A DNA stretch of 64,000 nucleotides from Caldilineaceae bacterium (lineage in GTDB: Bacteria > Chloroflexota > Anaerolineae > Caldilineales > Caldilineaceae). Below, piece by piece: positions 44,853 through 53,033 of this stretch (its first letter is position 1; every line of letters starts with the position of its first letter). The DNA lies in assembly GCA_022823185.1 (NCBI GenBank), contig JAJDXQ010000025.1:62001-126000 (forward strand), given 5' to 3'. Below the pieces are notes generated by a model. That model did no database searches. It had not been told where the DNA came from and worked only from the letters and a program-made list of their open reading frames with translations. The position numbers and the translations under genes are program-made.

Positions 44853-45734
44853 ATGACCCAGATTCCAGTCCCATCGAAACTGATCAGAGAATATCCACGA
44901 CGGGGACCGATGCAGCAATATCGCTTCGCCGAGTCAACTGCATTTCTGTGTTTCCGTTGTGGCGCCTCCAAGAAAGCCAAGCTACAGATTATCTATAAGG
45001 ATAACTGGAGTCTGCGCCTTTGCAACGGTTGCTACGGCTACCTTCTTTCAATTCACGAAGTTAAGGCCGGTACTTCAGCCGATGACGAGCGGGCGGAAGC
45101 TCTAGCCACTGTGCTCCTTTCGTCAGTCACAAACGATCAACGGCGGCAGGCTGAGAAGTTGATCCGACGTTCCCACGAGCAGGCCACTCATCTCTCCGAA
45201 AAAACACTTCGGTTCATCGCAACATCCAATTGCGTCGCTGAATCCCTTAGCAAGAAGACTGACCTCGATTGGTCCGCCGCGACTATTGGGTATTGCAAAG
45301 CCGTTGAATATGAGATTATCGATCGAATCATTGCTCCCGTGCGAGATGCTGTTCATCCTAGTAAACTCGCTGATGACAAAAGAGACAGAGACTTCGGTCG
45401 AATCGCTAGACATTGTGATGGCTCAGCACCAGCGCCTGAATTAGGGACATTTGCTCATTTTCTCCAAACTGCGATCAATAGTAAGTCTCGTCGAGAGTCA
45501 AGCCACTTGCTGAATTCTTTCTTTAGAGTCATCCAGCAGTGGCCACGATCTAATTGGATTCTTGAACCTGCGGGGCTATGTGAGGCACTACATACTCTCA
45601 CCAGCGACTTCCGTAACCGGGCCGCTCACATAGATGAATTGTCCGAAGCCGATTACAACAAGTGCAAAGATCTCGTGACTGGCCCCAATGGCATCCTCTG
45701 GCAATTAACATTGATATCGGAACCACACAGGTAA
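44853..45734 (+). CDS. Zinc-finger protein with C-terminal HEPN-like motif
   Basis: 293 residues from ATG 44853 (GGAGG about 10 bases upstream). The N-terminus holds a treble-clef-like zinc site, C33-x2-C36 and C57-x2-C60 (FLCFRCGASKK, LRLCNGCYG). A helical C-terminal domain ends with DFRNRAAHIDELSEADYNKC, in which R-N-R-A-A-H fits the R-x4-H active-site pattern of HEPN ribonucleases. HEPN enzymes cut RNA in toxin-antitoxin and anti-phage systems, though some HEPN-like domains are inactive. No partner antitoxin is visible; the 43726 gene may be one. Assignment to HEPN is by motif only. Confidence 0.7.
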   Translation: MTQIPVPSKLIREYPRRGPMQQYRFAESTAFLCFRCGASKKAKLQIIYKDNWSLRLCNGCYGYLLSIHEVKAGTSADDERAEALATVLLSSVTNDQRRQAEKLIRRSHEQATHLSEKTLRFIATSNCVAESLSKKTDLDWSAATIGYCKAVEYEIIDRIIAPVRDAVHPSKLADDKRDRDFGRIARHCDGSAPAPELGTFAHFLQTAINSKSRRESSHLLNSFFRVIQQWPRSNWILEPAGLCEALHTLTSDFRNRAAHIDELSEADYNKCKDLVTGPNGILWQLTLISEPHR

Positions 45735-45999
45735 CAGACAAAGTTTTGTCTAATTGACGTTCCACCTATGTGAAAGTACCACTATCCGACATTGAGTTCC
45801 ACGCAACCAGCCAAAACACTGAACTGCGGTGCGGGGTTCGAGGGTTGTGTGCGCGTTTAGGGGGAGTATTGGCAGCGGCTGGATGGAGAGCGGGGGTATC
45901 CGGTTGAATTTGGGGAGGCGATGACGAGGGCGGGGTTCTCCGTGGTGCCGATCCCGGAAGAGTGCGTGGGAACAATCAGGACATATAGGAGAATTCCTG

Positions 46000-46245
46000 A
46001 TGACCCGACAGTTGACAACAATAATAGAACGCGAAAACGATGGCTACGTCGCCTTCTGCCCGGAACTGAATATCGCCAGTCAGGGTGCAACCGTGTCCGA
46101 GGCGAGAGCGAATCTGAAAGAGGCTCTGGAACTGTTTTTCGAGACGGCTTCAGGCGCGGAAATCCAGGAACGACTGCACAATGAGGTGTACGTAACACTG
46201 GTGGAGGTCGAAGTTGCCTGGACTGCGCGTCGTGCCGGGCTATGA
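46000..46245 (+). CDS. hicB: HicB-family antitoxin
   Basis: 81 residues from ATG 46000 (AGGAG 7 bases upstream). The fold is seen in LTTIIERENDGYVAFCPEL, then IASQGATVSEARANLKEALE: a partial RNase-H-like HicB core with the ASQGxT-EAxxNLxEAl pattern. HicB binds and blocks HicA. It overlaps the downstream hicA start by 32 bases, so the two are coupled. The antitoxin comes first, the reverse of the E. coli order but common elsewhere. A C-terminal DNA-binding domain is absent, as in short HicB forms. Confidence 0.87.
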   Translation: MTRQLTTIIERENDGYVAFCPELNIASQGATVSEARANLKEALELFFETASGAEIQERLHNEVYVTLVEVEVAWTARRAGL

Positions 46246-46438
46246 AGTCTGCGGAATACCCGCGCACCAGGGGGTTAGCGAAACCCAACGCAAAGGCAGT
46301 CACGTAATCATGCCGAAAGTCGAACAGTCGTCTACGATCCCGGTCCCGGTTCCAGACCACAAGGAGTTGCGGCTGCGGACAGGAACGCTGATGTCAATCA
46401 TCAGGCAAACGCGACTTCCCCGAGCGCTGTTCGAGTAA
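46214..46438 (+). CDS. hicA: HicA-family mRNA interferase toxin
   Basis: 74 residues from TTG 46214 with TGGAGG about 6 bases upstream, inside the end of hicB. HicA is a small double-stranded-RNA-binding-like RNase that cuts mRNA. The catalytic motif is present as RKGSHVIM (the His of GSH), followed by TIPVPVPDHKEL and GTLMSIIRQTRLP. Two extra residues before GTLMS (LRLRT) are unusual. It forms a type II toxin-antitoxin pair with hicB. Confidence 0.85.
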   Translation: MPGLRVVPGYEVCGIPAHQGVSETQRKGSHVIMPKVEQSSTIPVPVPDHKELRLRTGTLMSIIRQTRLPRALFE

Positions 46439-47237
46439 TCTGTGTGGCACGGGCCGTTGCGCTGGCCGTTCGGCGCTGCGTACCCGGGACTCTGGACAGA
46501 GTCTGCAATGCATTTGGGGGTGTACAGGAGATACCGGGACTTGGTGGTATGGATCAAAAACAACGAATTCCCGTAAGGAGATTGAGATCGGAGTAAAGTG
46601 TCCGATAGCTGCGCTAATCGGACATGAAATGTTCTATTCAACCTCTCAACAGAGAGAGCGAAATGAGGAACACCTGCGCGTTCAGTTGAACTGCTGTGGT
46701 CAGCGGTCAGTTGGTAGACGGCGCGAACCGGGGCCGCGGTGGGGGGTCCGGGGGGGCTCCCCCGGCCCGGCGGCGGGTGTTTGCCGCCGGGGATCAGCGC
46801 AGGGCCACCCGGTCCACGCACTGCCCCGCCCCGTGGAACAGAGATTTGGCCGCTGGCGGCGCATGACGGCATTGGCGTGCGGCGGCGCGCGCGAAGGGCG
46901 GGGCGCGGAGGGGCCGCCAACACAGGGCAAGGCATCATAGTTGATGGGTGGGGGTTGGGGGAGGACCGCAACTGCAGTAGATGGTGGCGGGAGCTCTTTT
47001 CGACGGAGCATTGAGGGCTGTGGATGAATTGCGGCTCAACGGTTACAATCTGAACATCGCAGCGAACCGACTGCCCGGAGAAAACTCCTTTGACCCGGAC
47101 AGCCGACCGGAACCCGGGCGAGAGAGCGTCACCCGTCAGGACGCGATGGACCGGCGAACCTCGACTCGCAGCGGCGTTGTGACGCCGGCGGGGATTGAGG
47201 GCGCGGCAGATTTGTTGAAACAGGGGCAAGCAACGCC
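46439..47237. other. Eight-hundred-base gap with strong GC hairpins
   Basis: No gene is supported. Two adjacent hairpins are notable: ccggggg...cccccgg (46748-46765) and a perfect 9-bp stem cccggcggc/gccgccggg (46766-46791). A TGGTCAG-type repeat is at 46689-46713. A short open frame at 46981-47241 has no recognisable domain. Confidence 0.45.
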
Positions 47238-48023
47238 ATGAGTAAAAAAAGAAGACGGCGGAAACAGAGCAGAAGAACGCGCGCCAGACCGATAGGGGAT
47301 TTCGCCTTCCTCCTGAAGGTGAAGGACACCCTGGACAGGGATGGCGTGTTGAACTGGGATGAACGGACGCCCGTGAGTGCGTGGGAGGGCGTCGTCACCG
47401 ACCCGGAGGAGAGGGTGCCGCGGGTGATTGGCTTGAGCCTGTCCTGGCTGGGGCTAACGGGGATGATTCCCGCTGAACTGGTCCGGCTAGCCCGGCTGAG
47501 CTGGCTGGATCTCGCCGGAAACATGCTTGACGGAATCATACCCCCGGCGCTGGGTCGACTCAGGAGACTGGAAGTCCTGCGGCTCAGCGGCAACGAGCTG
47601 ACAGGGCCCATACCGCCGTCGTTGGGCCAGCTCTCCATGCTGTGCGAACTGGACCTTGGCCAAAACCGGTTGACGGGCAGCATCCCACCGGCCCTTTGCC
47701 AGCTGTCCAACCTGTACCTCCTGAGGCTTTCTCATAATCAGCTTTCAGGATCGATCCCGCCTGAACTGGGCAACCTTGCCGAGATGGATATGCTGGAGCT
47801 GTCTGACAACCGGCTGGAGGGAGCGTTGCCGTCTGAAATGTGCAATCTCACCAAGCTGGTAAGTATGTCTCTGGCCAATAACCGGTTGACGGGAAAGATA
47901 CCTCCCGATCTGGGGAAGCTGCCCGTTCTGACGATGTTCGATCTCAGCGGCAACCAGTTTGCCGGCGAAATCCCGCCTGAATGGGATGGCCTTGTCCGCG
48001 AATACCTGGATGAGTTCGAATAG
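47238..48023 (+). CDS. Leucine-rich repeat protein of the plant-receptor type
   Basis: 261 residues. The basic N-terminus (SKKRRRRKQSRRTRAR) is not a signal peptide. A cap region resembles the LRRNT motif (LLKVKDTLDRDGVLNWD, VSAWEGVVTD), followed by about seven repeats of the 24-residue form L-x2-L-x-L-x2-N-x-L-x-G-x-IPp-LG (for example LVLRLSGNELTGPIPPSLGQ-type units). This repeat subclass is typical of plant receptors and appears in some bacteria. It likely binds a protein ligand. It stands alone; the next genes are on the minus strand. It probably stays inside the cell since no export signal is seen. Confidence 0.9.
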   Translation: MSKKRRRRKQSRRTRARPIGDFAFLLKVKDTLDRDGVLNWDERTPVSAWEGVVTDPEERVPRVIGLSLSWLGLTGMIPAELVRLARLSWLDLAGNMLDGIIPPALGRLRRLEVLRLSGNELTGPIPPSLGQLSMLCELDLGQNRLTGSIPPALCQLSNLYLLRLSHNQLSGSIPPELGNLAEMDMLELSDNRLEGALPSEMCNLTKLVSMSLANNRLTGKIPPDLGKLPVLTMFDLSGNQFAGEIPPEWDGLVREYLDEFE

Positions 48024-48079
48024 GGGGATCCGGGGGGTGGGATTCTATTCGCGAGGAAGGGCGCCCGCCAGGGGCGTCC

Positions 48080-48883
48080 TTACTGCTTAGTTGGCCGGAG
48101 GCGGACCCATTCCACCAATACCATCAGCGCGAAGAGGGGGAGGGCGGCCATGCGGCGCGAGCGCCAGGGCTGGCGGACGAGGCGGTAGAGCCATTCAAGG
48201 CCGAGGCCACGGAGCCAGCGGGGCGCGCGCGGGGTGACGCCGGCGACGAAGTCGAAGGCGCCGCCGACGCCGAGGGCGACGGCGACAGGCAGTTCGTCCC
48301 GGCGCTGGTGGATCCAGATGTCCTGGCGGGGATGGCCGTAGGCGACGAAGAGCAGGTCGGCGCGGGCCGCGGCGAGGCGCCGGCGGATTTGCGGCCAGTC
48401 GGCCTGGGCGGGCGAGCCGGCATAGGCGCCGGCGACGGGCAGGCCGGGGTAGAGGCGGGCCAGCTCGGCGGCGGCGCGTTCGGCCACGCCGGGCGCGGCG
48501 CCGAGGAAGTAGACGCGCCACCCCTGCTGCGCGGCCCGCTGGCAGAGACGGTGGATGCCGTCGGAGCCGGTGACGCGTTCGGTCAGGGGGACCCCGGCAA
48601 GGCGCGCGGCCCAGAGGACGCCGACACCGTCAGGCGTACACAGGTCGGCTGCGGCCAGAACCTTTGCGAAGGCGGGCTGGCGGCGCGCGGTCATAATGAA
48701 TTCGGGGTTGACGGTGCAGACCTGGCGGAGGCGGGGCGCGGCGTCTTCACTTTTCTCGTCGCGCGCTCGCGACTGCGCGATCCAGGCGCTGACGGCGTCA
48801 AGGGTCTGGTGGAAATCGACGCAATCGACGCGCACGCCCAGAATCTGCAGCGACGCCCATCGCTGCTCCCGCGGAGAGCTCAT
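48080..48883 (-). CDS. WecB/TagA/CpsF-family glycosyltransferase
   Basis: 267 residues. This family adds N-acetylmannosamine or a related sugar to a lipid carrier during surface polysaccharide or teichoic-acid assembly. Visible motifs are CTVNPEFIMTARRQPAF, DLCTPDGVGVLWAARLAG, ERVTGSDGIHRL, VYFLGAAPGVAE, VAYGHPRQDIW and GVGGAFDFVAGVTPRAP, all in the usual order. Its start overlaps the stop of the GT4 gene upstream (ATGA), so it is third in a coupled Sua5-GT4-WecB unit. Confidence 0.93.
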   Translation of the reverse strand: MSSPREQRWASLQILGVRVDCVDFHQTLDAVSAWIAQSRARDEKSEDAAPRLRQVCTVNPEFIMTARRQPAFAKVLAAADLCTPDGVGVLWAARLAGVPLTERVTGSDGIHRLCQRAAQQGWRVYFLGAAPGVAERAAAELARLYPGLPVAGAYAGSPAQADWPQIRRRLAAARADLLFVAYGHPRQDIWIHQRRDELPVAVALGVGGAFDFVAGVTPRAPRWLRGLGLEWLYRLVRQPWRSRRMAALPLFALMVLVEWVRLRPTKQ

Positions 48884-50088
48884 TTCTTGGCGGCGGCCTC
48901 TTCGAGCACGGCCAGCGTTTCGCGGGCGGCCTTTTCCCAGGAAAAACGTTTGACATTTTCATAGCCTTTGGCGATCAGCTCCTGCCGCAGGTTTTCGTCC
49001 TGGCTGAGGCGCAGCATGGCCGCGGCGATTTCGTCGACGTTTTCCGGGTCGACGAGCAGTGCTGCGTCGCCGGCGATTTCGGGCAGGGCAGAGTTTTTGG
49101 CGCAGATAACGGCGACTCCTGTGGTTTGGGCTTCGAGGACGGGCAGGCCGAAGCCTTCGAATAGGGATGGGAAGGCGAAGAACAGGGCCTTCCGCATGAG
49201 CGCGGCGACGGCCGCGTCGGGCAGGTAGCCGGGGAAGTGGACGCGGTCGGCCAGTCCGCGGGCGGCGGCATGGCGTTCGTACTCCTGGCTGAGCCAGCCG
49301 CGGCGCCCGGCGAGGACGAGGTCCCAGCCGATTTCGCGCCGCTGCGCCAGCTGGGCGTAGGCGTCGATGAGGCGCAGCAGGTTTTTGCGCGGCTGGATGG
49401 TGCCGACGTAGAAGGCGAAGGGCCGCGCGTAGGCTGGCGCGGCATCCGTTTCGGGGCCGGGCCCGGTGGCGCGGGGTACGGGCGCCTCGTGGATGACGCG
49501 GATCTTGGCTTCGGGCACGCCGTAGAAGCGCTGCAGGTCTGCGGCGGTGTGGCGGCTGACCGCGATGATGCGGTGCGCCGAGGCCGCGCTCCAGCGGGTG
49601 GAGAGCTCCAGGTAGAGGCGCTGGAGGCGGGTGTGGGCGCGGGGGAAGTGGCGGTAGCCGGCGTCGTGCAGGGTGACGACGGTGCGCGGGAGGAGAGGCG
49701 GGGGCAGGAAGGGGACGACGTGGGCGGGCACGAAGAGCGCGTCTGGCGGGCGGCGGCATAGCTCCCAGGCGAGGGCGCGGTGCGTCCAGAGGCGGTTGCC
49801 GGGGAGGGGGCGGACGGTGACGGCGCGCGCGTCGTGCGGGGGCGGGGCCGCGCCGCGCTGCGCGGCGGCGGAGAGCTTCTGCGGCGCGTAGAGGCGAAAG
49901 GCGAGGCGGTCGCCGGGCGCGGCGAGCATGTGGCCGATGATCTGGCGGGAGTAGAATTCGGTGCCGGTGGGCTCGGCGCGCAGGCTGCGTGAGGCGTCGA
50001 TGCCTATGATGAGAGGAGAGAGTGAAGAGGAGTGAGGAGAGAGGGCGCCCCGGCCAACGCTTGCCGCTTTCCGTGATTCACTGTTCAC
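48880..50088 (-). CDS. Glycosyltransferase family 4 (GT-B)
   Basis: 402 residues. The start is GTG 50088 (AGGGG 7 bases upstream), which lies within the last codons of the Sua5 gene; no ATG is present nearer to the conserved LIIGIDASRSL. The N-terminal Rossmann half includes DALFVPAHVVPFLPPP and TVVTLHDAGYRHFPRAH; the C-terminal half has FYVGTIQPRKNLLRLIDAY, AGRRGWLSQEY, and the nucleotide-sugar motif FPSLFEGFGLPVLEA with two glutamates. It likely moves a hexose or mannose from a nucleotide sugar to a surface glycan, together with the WecB-type gene. Confidence 0.92.
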   Translation of the reverse strand: MNSESRKAASVGRGALSPHSSSLSPLIIGIDASRSLRAEPTGTEFYSRQIIGHMLAAPGDRLAFRLYAPQKLSAAAQRGAAPPPHDARAVTVRPLPGNRLWTHRALAWELCRRPPDALFVPAHVVPFLPPPLLPRTVVTLHDAGYRHFPRAHTRLQRLYLELSTRWSAASAHRIIAVSRHTAADLQRFYGVPEAKIRVIHEAPVPRATGPGPETDAAPAYARPFAFYVGTIQPRKNLLRLIDAYAQLAQRREIGWDLVLAGRRGWLSQEYERHAAARGLADRVHFPGYLPDAAVAALMRKALFFAFPSLFEGFGLPVLEAQTTGVAVICAKNSALPEIAGDAALLVDPENVDEIAAAMLRLSQDENLRQELIAKGYENVKRFSWEKAARETLAVLEEAAAKK

Positions 50089-50755
50089 CGGAGGCCCCTG
50101 GGCGGATTCCGGCCGCGGCGAGCTCCTTGAGGCCGATTGGTCCTTCACGGAGGAGCGTGGGCTGCGGTCCGCTGAGATCGAGGACGGTGCTGGACTGGGC
50201 GAGGGGGGCGGGTCCGGCGTCGATGAGGAGGGGGATGCGGCCGTCGAGCTGGGCAAGCGCGGCCGCGGCTGTGGCGCAGGGGGGCTGGCCGCTGCGGTTG
50301 GCGCTGGAGGAGGCGAGGGGGCCGACGCGGCGGGCGAGGGCGCGCAGGAAGGGGTGGTCGGGCAGACGAACGCCGACGGTGCCGCCGGCCGCGGTGAGGG
50401 CTGGCGGCAGGTGGCTGCGCGCGGGGAGCACGAGGGTGAGGGGGCCGGGCCAGTAACGGTCGATAAGGGGCTGGGCCGGGGCCTGGCTGGCGGGGCGCAC
50501 GACGGCAGGCAGTTGGCGAACGTCACCCAGCAGGACGGGCAGCGCTTTCTGGCTTGGGCGCTCCTTTACGGCAAAGAGGCGGTCGATGGCCGCGGCGTTC
50601 TGGCAGAGGCAGACGAGGCCGTAGACGGTGTCGGTGGGCACGCCGATGACGGCGCCCCGCTCCACGGCGGCGGCGGCTTTCTCCAACGCGCCGGCCTGGC
50701 CGGCCGCGATCACGGCTGTCTTCGGTTGCGCTCGGCTCCGGTCAGTGATTTCCAT
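50078..50755 (-). CDS. Threonylcarbamoyl-AMP synthase (Sua5/YrdC)
   Basis: 225 residues. The enzyme makes threonylcarbamoyl-AMP from threonine, bicarbonate and ATP for the t6A modification of tRNA at position 37. The signatures are GVPTDTVYGLVCLCQ, VKERPSQKALPVLL, YWPGPLTLVLPA, GTVGVRLPDHPFLRAL and SSSANRSGQPP. It is the YrdC-length form with a short tail and no full Sua5 domain. It overlaps the GT4 gene by 11 bases, an unusual operon partner for a translation gene. Confidence 0.93.
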   Translation of the reverse strand: MEITDRSRAQPKTAVIAAGQAGALEKAAAAVERGAVIGVPTDTVYGLVCLCQNAAAIDRLFAVKERPSQKALPVLLGDVRQLPAVVRPASQAPAQPLIDRYWPGPLTLVLPARSHLPPALTAAGGTVGVRLPDHPFLRALARRVGPLASSSANRSGQPPCATAAAALAQLDGRIPLLIDAGPAPLAQSSTVLDLSGPQPTLLREGPIGLKELAAAGIRPGASGEQ

Positions 50756-50820
50756 GCGCGGTTTTTGCGATCCGGGTGTGTCTGCGCCTCCGCAAAGGGC
50801 AGCGCTGTAGTTTCTGCTTT

Positions 50821-50861
50821 ACTGTGCGCTGTGTATACTTGACAGTGCTCTGTGTATACTA
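50821..50861. repeat. Two 20-base direct repeats containing GTGTATACT
   Basis: The units at 50821-50840 (actgtgcgctgtgtatactt) and 50842-50861 (acagtgctctgtgtatacta) are spaced by 21 bases, two turns of DNA, and each carries the palindrome GTATAC. They lie in the 142-base gap between divergent Sua5 and yqeB. TTGACA overlaps the end of the first unit. This is the arrangement of an operator; the regulator is not known. Confidence 0.6.
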
Positions 50862-50897
50862 CTGATGGCTTAACTGTACGTCAACAATGATTGGGAT

Positions 50898-51809
50898 ATG
50901 AGAGACGAAAACCCTTTTGACGATCTGCTGGTGCTGGTGAAGGGCGCGGGCGACCTGGCCACGGGCGCGGCCTGGCGGCTGCATCGCTGCGGCATTCCCG
51001 TGGTGATGACCGAGCTGCCGCGCCCGCTGACGGTGAGGCGGGCGGTGGCCTTTGCCCAGGCCGTGTATGACGAGGAACACGAGGTGGAGGATGTCACGGC
51101 GCGCAGGGCGCTGACCGCGGATGTGCCGGAGACGCTGGATGCGGGTGAGATCCCGGTCCTGGTGGATGCGGAGATGGAGGCGATCGAGGAGCTGGCGCCG
51201 TCCGCGGTTGTCGACGCGATCGTGGCGAAGTGCAATACGGGCACGACGCTGGAGAGCGCTGAGTTCGTGGCGGCGCTGGGGCCGGGTTTCGAGGCGGGCG
51301 TGGACTGCCACGCGGTGATCGAGACGAATCGCGGCCCCAACCTGGGGCGGGTGATCTGGGAAGGCGGCGCCGAGGCGGATACGGGCACGCCGGGCAGGAT
51401 TTGGCCCCCGCGCGTTGAGGAAGAGGGAGAGGGCGGCGCGCGCGGCCCGGAGGAGGATGCGGCCGCGGCGCGTGTGTTGCGGGCGCCGGTCGCGGGCCGT
51501 TTTGAGGCCCTGGCGCGCATCGGCGACCGCCTGGCCGCGGGCGCTCCATACGGGCGGATAGTGGAGCCTGCGGGGCGGGAGACGACGCTGGTTGCGCCGT
51601 TCGCGGGGGTGCTGCGCGGTTTGATCCACGAGAGCGTGCCGTTGCGGCCGGGCCTGAAGATCGGCGATATTGACCCGCGCGGCAGGCGCGAACAGGCCTT
51701 CTGCATTTCGGACAAGTCGCTGGCCGTGGGCGGCGGCGTGTTGGAGGCGTTCCTGTACTGGCACTTTGGCAGAAGCGATGACAGCATGACTGAGGAGTTG
51801 GGATTCTGA
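50898..51809 (+). CDS. yqeB: YqeB-like selenium-dependent molybdenum hydroxylase accessory protein
   Basis: 303 residues from ATG 50898. The family (EF2563/YqeB) accompanies molybdenum hydroxylases and is thought to help their maturation; its biochemistry is unclear. Motifs are LVLVKGAGDLATGAAWRLHR near the N-terminus, MTELPRPLTVRRAVAFAQAV, DAIVAKCNTGT and PGFEAGVDCHAVIETNRG, and a C-terminal biotinyl-like segment RAPVAGRFEALARIGDRLAA, APFAGVLRGLIHE. It overlaps cofE by one base (TGATG). A molybdopterin oxidoreductase is encoded at 62073-64000, but no selenium genes are in the window. Confidence 0.88.
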   Translation: MRDENPFDDLLVLVKGAGDLATGAAWRLHRCGIPVVMTELPRPLTVRRAVAFAQAVYDEEHEVEDVTARRALTADVPETLDAGEIPVLVDAEMEAIEELAPSAVVDAIVAKCNTGTTLESAEFVAALGPGFEAGVDCHAVIETNRGPNLGRVIWEGGAEADTGTPGRIWPPRVEEEGEGGARGPEEDAAAARVLRAPVAGRFEALARIGDRLAAGAPYGRIVEPAGRETTLVAPFAGVLRGLIHESVPLRPGLKIGDIDPRGRREQAFCISDKSLAVGGGVLEAFLYWHFGRSDDSMTEELGF

Positions 51810-52609
51810 TGAACGGCAGCCTCTCTTGCGGCCCTCCTGAACAGGAGGGCATCCATATTTTTGCGATCCCTGGCATTCCGCTGGTGCAGCCGGGCGATGA
51901 CCTGGCCGCGCTGATCGTGGAGGCGGCCGGGTCTGCCGGGCTTTCACTGGTGGATGGGGATATTTTGGTTGTGGCGCAGAAGGTCGTAAGCAAGGCGGAG
52001 GGGCGGCTGGTGCGGCTGGCGGATGTGATGCCGGGCGCGGAGGCGCTGCGCCTGGCGGAGGAGACGGGCAAGGACGCCCGCGTGGTGCAGGCGGTATTGG
52101 ACGACAGCAATTCGGTCGTCCGTGCGCGGGCGGGGGTCCTGATCGTGGAGCAGAGCGGCGGCTGGGTGTGCGCGCACGGCGGGCTGGACCATTCGAATGT
52201 GGCCCCGGAGGAGGAGGAGACGGTGGCGCTGCTGCCGGCGGACGCCGACGCGAGCGCGGCGGCGTTACGCGCCAGCATCGAGGAGATGACCGGCGCCGCG
52301 GTGGCGGTCCTGATCAGCGACAGCCATGGGCGGCCTTGGAAGATGGGGACGGTGGGCGTCTGTATCGGCTGCGCGGGCCTGCCGGCGCTGTGGGACCAGC
52401 GGGGGCTGACGGATCTGTTCGGGTACGAGCTGGTGGCGAGCGAGGAGTGCATCATTGATGAGCTGTGCGCGGCCGCGACGCTGGTGATGGGGCAGAGCAG
52501 CGAGGGCCGGCCGGCGGCCGTTGTGCGCGGCTACAGGCGGCCGGATGCGGCGGAGGACGCGCCGGCGCGGTCGATCCAGCGGCCGGCGGAGAAGGACCTG
52601 TTTCGGTGA
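51809..52609 (+). CDS. cofE: Coenzyme F420:L-glutamate ligase
   Basis: 266 residues. CofE adds glutamate residues to F420-0 with GTP, a late step in making the deazaflavin hydride carrier F420. The family core is visible: VQPGDDLAALIVEAAG, DGDILVVAQKVVSKAEGRLV, VLDDSNSVVRARAGVLIVEQ, GLDHSNV, VLISDSHGRPWKMGTVGVCI and LTDLFGYELVASEECIIDEL. The ATG overlaps the yqeB stop. F420 is found in archaea, Actinomycetota and Chloroflexota, which supports the assignment of the organism. Confidence 0.93.
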   Translation: MNGSLSCGPPEQEGIHIFAIPGIPLVQPGDDLAALIVEAAGSAGLSLVDGDILVVAQKVVSKAEGRLVRLADVMPGAEALRLAEETGKDARVVQAVLDDSNSVVRARAGVLIVEQSGGWVCAHGGLDHSNVAPEEEETVALLPADADASAAALRASIEEMTGAAVAVLISDSHGRPWKMGTVGVCIGCAGLPALWDQRGLTDLFGYELVASEECIIDELCAAATLVMGQSSEGRPAAVVRGYRRPDAAEDAPARSIQRPAEKDLFR

Positions 52610-52621
52610 CGAATGGGGACG

Positions 52622-52654
52622 GAAAACATAAAGGAGCGAGAGAGTCTCGCTCCT
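52622..52654 (-). terminator. Terminator of tRNA-Arg
   Basis: A perfect 9-bp stem, aggagcgag (52632-52640) and ctcgctcct (52646-52654), followed on the minus strand by TTTATGTTTTCC. It starts five bases after the tRNA 3' end. Confidence 0.8.
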
Positions 52655-52659
52655 GGTGC

Positions 52660-52734
52660 TGGTACCCCCGACAGGATTCGAACCTGTGCTCCCGGCTCCG
52701 GAGGCCGATGCTCTATCCACTGAGCTACGGGGGC
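52660..52734 (-). tRNA. tRNA-Arg, anticodon CCG
   Basis: On the minus strand a cloverleaf folds: acceptor GCCCCCG with CGGGGGT (one G-T pair), D arm GCTC...GAGC, anticodon stem TCGGC/GCCGG with loop CTCCGGA, giving anticodon CCG (reads CGG, arginine), and T arm with GGTTCGAATCC. The discriminator is A and the CCA end is encoded. A G26-type base and variable loop of normal length are present. It is followed by a terminator, and a plausible promoter lies upstream. Confidence 0.96.
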
Positions 52735-52748
52735 GCGGTGTAGAGAGA

Positions 52749-52778
52749 ACGATACCACAGCGGATGCTCCTTCGGCAA
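52749..52778 (-). promoter_or_regulatory. Possible promoter of tRNA-Arg
   Basis: On the minus strand TTGCCG (rc of 52773-52778), an 18-base spacer, then TATCGT (rc of 52749-52754), placed 15 bases before the tRNA. A weak match. The rest of 52779-53033 has no other visible feature. Confidence 0.35.
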
Positions 52779-53033
52779 ACGACATTGTTCAGGCGGCACC
52801 CAGCGCCAATGCGCGCCGGCGCAGTTGTCGCGCCGTTTTGCGGCCAGGACAGTTGTATCTGAACCGGATTGAGAAATGGTGAGATGACGTAAGCGAAACG
52901 ATGAGATCGGAGGCAGCGGCCGCGAGGATACTGTGGCGACAAGCGAGTCGTTCCGGATTCAATGGGTAAACGAAATTGCCGCGGCGGGCCGCCTGCGGGC
53001 CAAGCGCCGTATCAAATCGGTGAGGAGAGGGTT

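Noticed and set aside
45861..45985. Peptide RLDGERGYPVEFGEAMTRAG-like frame before hicB as a gene
   Set aside because: No start, no family similarity and too short; perhaps a decayed fragment, but I cannot support it.
46748..46791. GC hairpins as a terminator or RNA gene
   Set aside because: No T-run on either side and no sign of a known RNA family; noted only as structured DNA.
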